51,107 bases of DNA from Clostridia bacterium (GTDB lineage Bacteria > Bacillota > Clostridia > Oscillospirales > CAG-272). Below, piece after piece: positions 50,565 through 51,107 of this stretch (its first letter is position 1; the number at the start of each line of letters is the position of its first letter). The translations under genes were made by a program, and so were the position numbers. The DNA is taken from positions 1-51,107 of the forward strand of contig JAGBTM010000014.1 of the NCBI GenBank assembly GCA_017631325.1, read 5' to 3'. The notes beneath the pieces were generated by a model that was given only the letters and a program-made list of their open reading frames with translations, was not told where the DNA came from and did not search any database.

Positions 50565-51107
50565 ATGGCACTTTTTGAAGTAAAGGACATCGACAAGAAA
50601 ATTTGGGAGGAGGAGCTAAAGGACTTCCTTCCCGATAAGATTATCGACATACATACTCACGTTTACGAGCGCGAGACTATAAATGCGGCAACACCCGCAG
50701 GACTTCCCAAGCCGAAGCGCACGTGGGTATCGGTCGTTATGAACGAAAACAAAATTGAGCATCTTGACGAAACCTACAAGCTTATGTTCCCGGGCAAGGA
50801 GGTAACGCCTCTTATGTTCGTTACCGGCAAGTACGGTGTCAAGGAGAATAACGCGTATCTTTCAAAGGCAGCTAAGGAATACGGCTGGCCCGCTCTCTAT
50901 TATTCTCACCCCTCGCAGTCGGCAGACGAGCTTGAGGAGGAAATCAGAAAGGGCGGCTTCGTTGGAGTTAAGTGCTACCTCAACAGAGCTCCGAGCTATC
51001 TTCCTGCGGACGAAATCAGAATTTTAGACTTCTTCCCGAAGCATCAGCTCGAGCGTCTTAACGATATGGGCGCTATTTGTATGTGTCATATCCCGAGAAG
51101 CAAAAGA
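50565..51107 (+). CDS. Amidohydrolase family protein, 3' truncated by the window edge
   Basis: Metal-dependent TIM-barrel hydrolase, probably of the Amidohydro_2 type; 181 residues are visible and the frame is still open at the end of the window. The metal motif IIDIHTHVYERE lies near residue 28, followed by VTPLMFVTGKYG, GFVGVKCYLN near 125 and MGAICMCHIPR at the edge, which fit successive barrel strands with metal-site residues. AAGGAG is 7 nt before the ATG. It follows the NagA-like gene by 78 bp on the same strand, so it likely belongs to the same pathway, but its substrate is unknown. Confidence 0.82.
   Translation, partial: MALFEVKDIDKKIWEEELKDFLPDKIIDIHTHVYERETINAATPAGLPKPKRTWVSVVMNENKIEHLDETYKLMFPGKEVTPLMFVTGKYGVKENNAYLSKAAKEYGWPALYYSHPSQSADELEEEIRKGGFVGVKCYLNRAPSYLPADEIRILDFFPKHQLERLNDMGAICMCHIPRSKR

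Overview
The window looks like chromosomal DNA of an anaerobic Clostridia-type member of the Bacillota, probably an uncultured gut organism. The evidence is SpoVG and RemA regulators, near-consensus housekeeping promoters (TTGACA, 17 bp, TATAAT), strong AGGAGG-type ribosome binding sites, formate-tetrahydrofolate ligase, the Clostridia-style yicC-remA-rpoZ-priA-def-fmt-zinc protease-rsmB-rlmN-rsgA cluster, and a short archaeal-type aspartyl-tRNA synthetase. Nothing in the sequence fixes genus or species. I see no phage, IS element, CRISPR array or rRNA.

Layout. 1-760: 3' part of a sugar-import ABC ATPase. 1187-3031: a long coiled-coil protein with a Val/Glu/Ala repeat tail. 3365-7696: spoVG (minus), murC, a DUF523 gene and mgtE with an unusual structured leader. 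7899-16581: a mostly minus-strand accessory stretch with a CE7-like esterase, a spermidine-synthase-like protein, two lipoprotein nucleases, a small conserved protein, two tRNA genes (Tyr, Thr) followed by two copies of a multi-hairpin repeat, and the DUF177-rpmF pair. 16956-24732: housekeeping genes (MATE transporter, fhs, rdgB, TRIC-family protein, rpsO, pnp). 24896-30602: a LacI-controlled carbohydrate locus (sugar isomerase-like protein, ceramidase-like protein, MFS transporter). 30763-34843: aspS, a second MATE transporter and a PAP2 phosphatase. 35254-45673: nrdR through rsgA. 46140-51107: an AraC-type regulator divergent from two NagB-like proteins, a NagA-like deacetylase and an amidohydrolase cut by the window edge.

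How genes work together. The two sugar loci each pair a regulator with enzymes and suggest use of unusual sugars or amino sugars. The 35-45 kb block combines dNTP regulation, RNA processing, replication restart, N-formylmethionine handling and rRNA modification; gmk, coaBC and the stp/prkC pair, often found in this neighbourhood, are absent from it.

Less ordinary features are mostly in the spacers. These are the two tandem cloverleaf-like elements downstream of the tRNAs, the mgtE leader (26-codon ORF, competing 7-nt stems and a hairpin over the mgtE ribosome binding site), and several spacers that each carry their own short degenerate tandem repeat (periods about 17 to 35 bp). There are also palindromic operators at several promoters and a NagB-like pair whose first member has lost catalytic-site residues.
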